Positions 31,001 to 32,945 of a stretch of 32,945 nucleotides of DNA are shown here, one piece after another. Position 1 is the first letter of the stretch. Every line of letters begins with the position of its first letter. Origin of the DNA: Amycolatopsis circi (GTDB lineage Bacteria > Actinomycetota > Actinomycetes > Mycobacteriales > Pseudonocardiaceae); the NCBI RefSeq assembly GCF_003385235.1, contig NZ_PQIA01000107.1:1-32945 (forward strand). Reading direction: 5' to 3'. The notes below the pieces were generated by a model, which saw only the letters and a list, made by a program, of their open reading frames with translations, had not been told where the DNA came from and did no database searches. Both the position numbers and the translations under genes were made by a program.

Positions 31001-32620
31001 CGCACGCTGGAAGCACTGGGCCGGATCGACACCGTGTGTTTCGACAAGACCGGCACGCTGACGACGAACGAACTGCGCGTCATCAAGGTCGCTACGGAGA
31101 CTGGCGAGATTCTCCCGTTGGAGCGGGCGGACGGGTCTGCTGCCGCGACACAGGTGTTGCGCGCCGGAGCGCGTGCCTGCCCGGCCGAAGACGACAGCGC
31201 CCGAACGAAACACGCGCACGCGACGGACGCCGCGGTGCTCGCCGCGTCGGCGCCCGGCGAGGATTGGCGGCAGGTCGCCGGTCTGCCGTTCGAGGCCAGC
31301 CGTGGTTACGCGGCCGCGGCCGGGCTCGAAGGCGAGACCGGTTGGCTGGAGGTCAAGGGAGCGCTGGAGGTAGTGCTCCCGTGCTGCCCGGACGCACCGG
31401 CCGAAGTCCTTTCGCAGGCCGAAACGCTAGCCGGTTCCGGACTCCGGGTGCTTGCGGTGGCTCGCCGCCCGGTCGATCCGGACCGGTTGCCCGAAGCCGT
31501 CGACGAACCGTTGGCGGACCTGGAGTTCGTCGGCTTGCTCGCGTTGGCCGACAGCCCGCGCCCGAGCGCCGCGCCGATGGTGTCCGGGCTTCGCGCGGCG
31601 GGCGTCAACCCGGTCGTGCTGACCGGCGACCACCCTCGTACTGCCTTGGCCATCGCCGTCCAACTGGGCTGGCCCGAGGACACCGTGGTCGTGACTGGGC
31701 AGGAGCTGGCGGCGTTGGACCGGGCGGGCCGAGCGGACCTGGTGCGCGAGGCAGGGGTGGTGGCCCGGGTGGCTCCGGAGCAGAAGCTGCAAGTGGTCGA
31801 AGCTCTGCGCGCCGCTGGTCGGGTCGTGGCGATGGTCGGCGACGGCGCGAACGACGCCGCCGCCATCCGGGCCGCCGACGCGGGCATCGCTCTGGCCGCG
31901 CGCGGATCAGCGGCTGCGCGCAACGCGGCGGACATCGTGCTGACCGACGGCGACCTGCGCGTGCTGGCCGACACGGTCGACGAAGGACGGGCCCTGTGGC
32001 GCAGCGTCGCGGACGCCATCAGCATCCTGATCGGCGGCAACGCGGGCGAGGTGGGCTTCACCGTGCTGGGCACGTTGCTGTCTGGGGCTTCTCCGTTGTC
32101 CACGCGGCAGTTGCTGCTGGTCAACCTGCTGACCGACATGTTCCCGGCGATGGCCATCGCGGTCACTCCCAGCACCGCCCCGGACGCCGGACAGGACGCG
32201 GGCACCGGCACCGGCACGCTCGGCGCGCCGCTCACCCGGCAGATCCGCGACCGGGGCATCGTCACCGCCCTAGGTGCGACCACCGCCTGGCTGGCGGGCA
32301 CCTGCACGCCGGGTTCCGCACGACGCACCAGCACGATGTCGTTGTGCGGCCTCGTGGGAGCCCAGCTGGTGCAGACCCTTTCCGGCCGCTCGCACAGTCC
32401 GCTGGTCCTGGCCACCAGCCTCGGCTCGGCGGCGGTGTTGTTCGCGGTGGTGCAGACGCCGGTCGTGAGCCACTTCTTCGGCTGCGCCCCGCTGGGGCCG
32501 GTGGCGTGGGCGGGAGTCGGCGGCAGCATCGCGGTGGCGAAGTTGGCGCCGCCGGTGCTGCCGATGGCGGAGACGATCGTGTCGCGGGTCGCGGCGAGGC
32601 TGCCGAACGCGACCCGCTGA
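28088..32620 (+). CDS. ctpI: CtpI-like cation-translocating P-type ATPase
   Basis: 1510-residue P-type ATPase, close in size and layout to mycobacterial CtpI. The C-terminal half is a complete pump: actuator TGES (829-832, VLTGESLPVPK), M4 motif PEGLP (943-947), phosphorylation site DKTGTLT with Asp986, nucleotide-binding region with GWLEVKGALEVVLP, hinge GDGAND (1251-1256) and late helices NLLTDMFPAMAIA. PEGLP and the missing CPx motif argue against a copper/zinc type; calcium or another light cation is more likely, but specificity is unproven. The N-terminal 650 residues hold an HMA-like segment (HLGLRPASDDDASRFGRVV) and a degenerate P-domain-like region (about 460-610) without DKTGT. ATG 28088 has AAGGG just upstream; a TTG at 28028 is the longer alternative. 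Confidence 0.88.
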   Translation: MTGNLPSLVSRALRLPAAGLNVALSVPERVVRGAGQVAGVAAEAASLGADAVTAGAEAGVRATTCAARVLRKAVLSGAEETEAVWRHGRNLHLGLRPASDDDASRFGRVVRKVVREAMARPDVLAAYWDAGLSRMVLTMAEGAASDRLVAAVTARARKHGLSVGSQDEASVHPGDLRAVQAQAAALAISGAGLAMAAATTPLRLRRPPQVMTAALTAVREHPLAREFLRAKLGRHSAELAVAAANAALHGVGKSPSDLALDVLLRTGQLADAVAQVVAFERSCDRLCVPDRDCPTARSERRAAPPDPVTDYAKTALTGGMVGAAVTVLFKRDLSQASSAILASSPKPARYGWTAYASGAGLALAREGVLVRNPDRLWLLQAVDTLVVHSNALCGDERTVLEANPTDDEWAEGRLWQAALRAVDGEDSPVRLRPVPDDPAAETGLMIASADGADVGTVLVGWSADPLAESVLDAAGQAGLRIVVVQGDSPGADASLADEVVADRAMADVVTGCQEDGGVVLTLARVPPGADASAREDALEGLLRGDLTVAVAHGCDAAVWAADLLSISGLAGVWRLMRAVRGARGAGDRATTCAEAAAALSGLVVATDGHRQWRRLLSPLARLSPVNLATGVALGVGWQAAVAMAAEPAPAPRPRVAWHALPLEEVRRRLAADPRRGQARRAGLPERARHLAEEAAELPGTAPVATGLRLAGAMRGELSDPLTPVLAVGAAASAILGSTVDALLVLAAMGANALVGGVQGLRAEQALAGLAATQTQQARRLAEADAEPEAVDAADLRPGDLVDLRAGDVVPADARLVRLHDLEVDESVLTGESLPVPKQTAATPASDIADRRCMVFEGTTVVAGSARAIVADTGDRTEAGRAVALASRTAPAAGVQARLRELTSKALPLTLAGGVAVAGLSLLRGRTVREAVSGGVAVAVAAVPEGLPLVATVAQMAAARRLSRRGVLVRSARTLEALGRIDTVCFDKTGTLTTNELRVIKVATETGEILPLERADGSAAATQVLRAGARACPAEDDSARTKHAHATDAAVLAASAPGEDWRQVAGLPFEASRGYAAAAGLEGETGWLEVKGALEVVLPCCPDAPAEVLSQAETLAGSGLRVLAVARRPVDPDRLPEAVDEPLADLEFVGLLALADSPRPSAAPMVSGLRAAGVNPVVLTGDHPRTALAIAVQLGWPEDTVVVTGQELAALDRAGRADLVREAGVVARVAPEQKLQVVEALRAAGRVVAMVGDGANDAAAIRAADAGIALAARGSAAARNAADIVLTDGDLRVLADTVDEGRALWRSVADAISILIGGNAGEVGFTVLGTLLSGASPLSTRQLLLVNLLTDMFPAMAIAVTPSTAPDAGQDAGTGTGTLGAPLTRQIRDRGIVTALGATTAWLAGTCTPGSARRTSTMSLCGLVGAQLVQTLSGRSHSPLVLATSLGSAAVLFAVVQTPVVSHFFGCAPLGPVAWAGVGGSIAVAKLAPPVLPMAETIVSRVAARLPNATR
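30295..30307. repeat. GTCCACWGTGGAC palindrome (one of three)
   Basis: GTCCACTGTGGAC within the ctpI-like gene. Exact sister copies GTCCACAGTGGAC occur at 6252-6264 (inside the response-regulator gene) and 19377-19389 (intergenic). A related GTCCATTGTGGAC is at 32682-32694. Confidence 0.6.
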
Positions 32621-32652
32621 GCGGACTGGACCAGGTCGTGCCGGGGAGCTTC

Positions 32653-32945
32653 CTACGTCGCCGGGCGGAGCCGGTAGAGAAGTCCATTGTGGACTGCGTA
32701 GACGGTGACCGGTCCGGTGCTGGGGTGTGCGGTGGCTTGCCAGGCGTTGCCGTCGGCGATTCCTGGTGCGGGGGAGGGCAGGCCGGTGATGCCGCCGCCG
32801 GTGACGGTGCCGGTGGGGTCGGTGACGAGGATGCAGTCGGGGTGGAGGTCGGTCCATCCGGTGATGAGGGTGCCGCCGGTGGGTTGCGGGGTGGTGACGG
32901 TGCCGTGGGGGGTGGGGAGGTCGGTTGCGGTGGTGGGGTTGAGGG
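32653..32945 (-). CDS. C-terminal part of unknown protein, truncated by window edge
   Basis: A minus-strand frame open from the window end to a TAG (32653-32655), giving about 97 C-terminal residues: LNPTTATDLPTPHGTVTTPQ, then PTGGTLITGWTDLHPDCILVTDPTGTVTGGG..., ending TVYAVHNGLLYRLRPAT. It is Thr/Pro/Gly-rich and beta-like, with several GT..GG turns. There is no membrane segment in the visible part. Codons end almost always in C (ACC, CCC, GGC, CTC), and the coding strand is strongly C-rich, unlike neighbouring genes. It is convergent with the P-type ATPase, 32 bp apart. I do not recognise it. Confidence 0.6.
   Translation of the reverse strand, partial: LNPTTATDLPTPHGTVTTPQPTGGTLITGWTDLHPDCILVTDPTGTVTGGGITGLPSPAPGIADGNAWQATAHPSTGPVTVYAVHNGLLYRLRPAT

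Noticed and set aside
1..32945. CRISPR array, insertion sequence, prophage or toxin-antitoxin system
   Set aside because: No regularly spaced repeats, transposase motifs, phage structural genes or paired small toxin/antitoxin genes were found on either strand.

Overview
The window is high-GC (about 70%) DNA with GTG starts, G/C-rich third codon positions, overlapping ATGA/GTGA gene junctions, a glyS ... dgt ... dnaG ... tRNA-Asn order and a mycobacterial-type CtpI pump. It looks like the chromosome of an actinomycete of the Pseudonocardiaceae, most likely Amycolatopsis. The genus is an inference from gene content and style. I see no prophage, insertion sequence, CRISPR array or intact biosynthetic cluster.

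Layout. 1-1360: two tandem class F sortases, the first cut by the window edge. 1446-2831: glycyl-tRNA synthetase, then a strong hairpin. 2985-6506: a four-gene operon (ABC ATPase, ABC permease, DesK/NarL-type histidine kinase, LuxR-type response regulator) closed by a perfect hairpin terminator. 6669-8645: YdcF-like membrane protein and dGTPase. 8680-11579: an intracellular serpin translationally coupled to a polytopic GT-C-like membrane protein. 11643-13190: a carboxymuconolactone-decarboxylase-family protein convergent with an ECF41/SigJ-type sigma factor; a TGTCACA...CGTT promoter in front of the former fits the sigma class. 13241-15677: dnaG and a conserved companion. 15726-17068: two coupled methyltransferases behind a tandem palindromic operator. 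17093-17553: a small membrane protein, tRNA-Asn and its terminator. 17655-20185: an unrecognised protein, a lipoprotein lytic transglycosylase, a 0.75-kb gene-poor stretch and a secreted BP74-like protein.

20394-25411 is an MprAB-like two-component system followed by a DUF998 membrane protein and a long protein joining a DMT/NIPA-like transporter to a family-4 glycosyltransferase. Similar 8-bp direct repeats with 11-bp pitch lie before the regulator gene and before the DUF998 operon, which suggests autoregulation and a local target. 25485-27202 (minus strand) is a decaying cassette: an internally deleted PadR regulator remnant, an intact membrane protein, and an MsAcT-like SGNH hydrolase in the same frame after one TGA but with no usable start codon. 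27393-32620: two small proteins and a 1510-residue CtpI-like P-type ATPase whose N-terminal half looks like a degenerate second ATPase. The right edge holds the C-terminus of an unknown minus-strand gene with an unusual C-rich coding strand.

The most interesting items are the SigJ/CMD regulon module with its promoter, the direct repeats shared by the two-component system and its neighbour operon, the transporter-glycosyltransferase fusion, the PadR/SGNH decay cassette, the tandem operator before tam, and the serpin operon. All functional statements come from reading motifs by eye; no database search was run.
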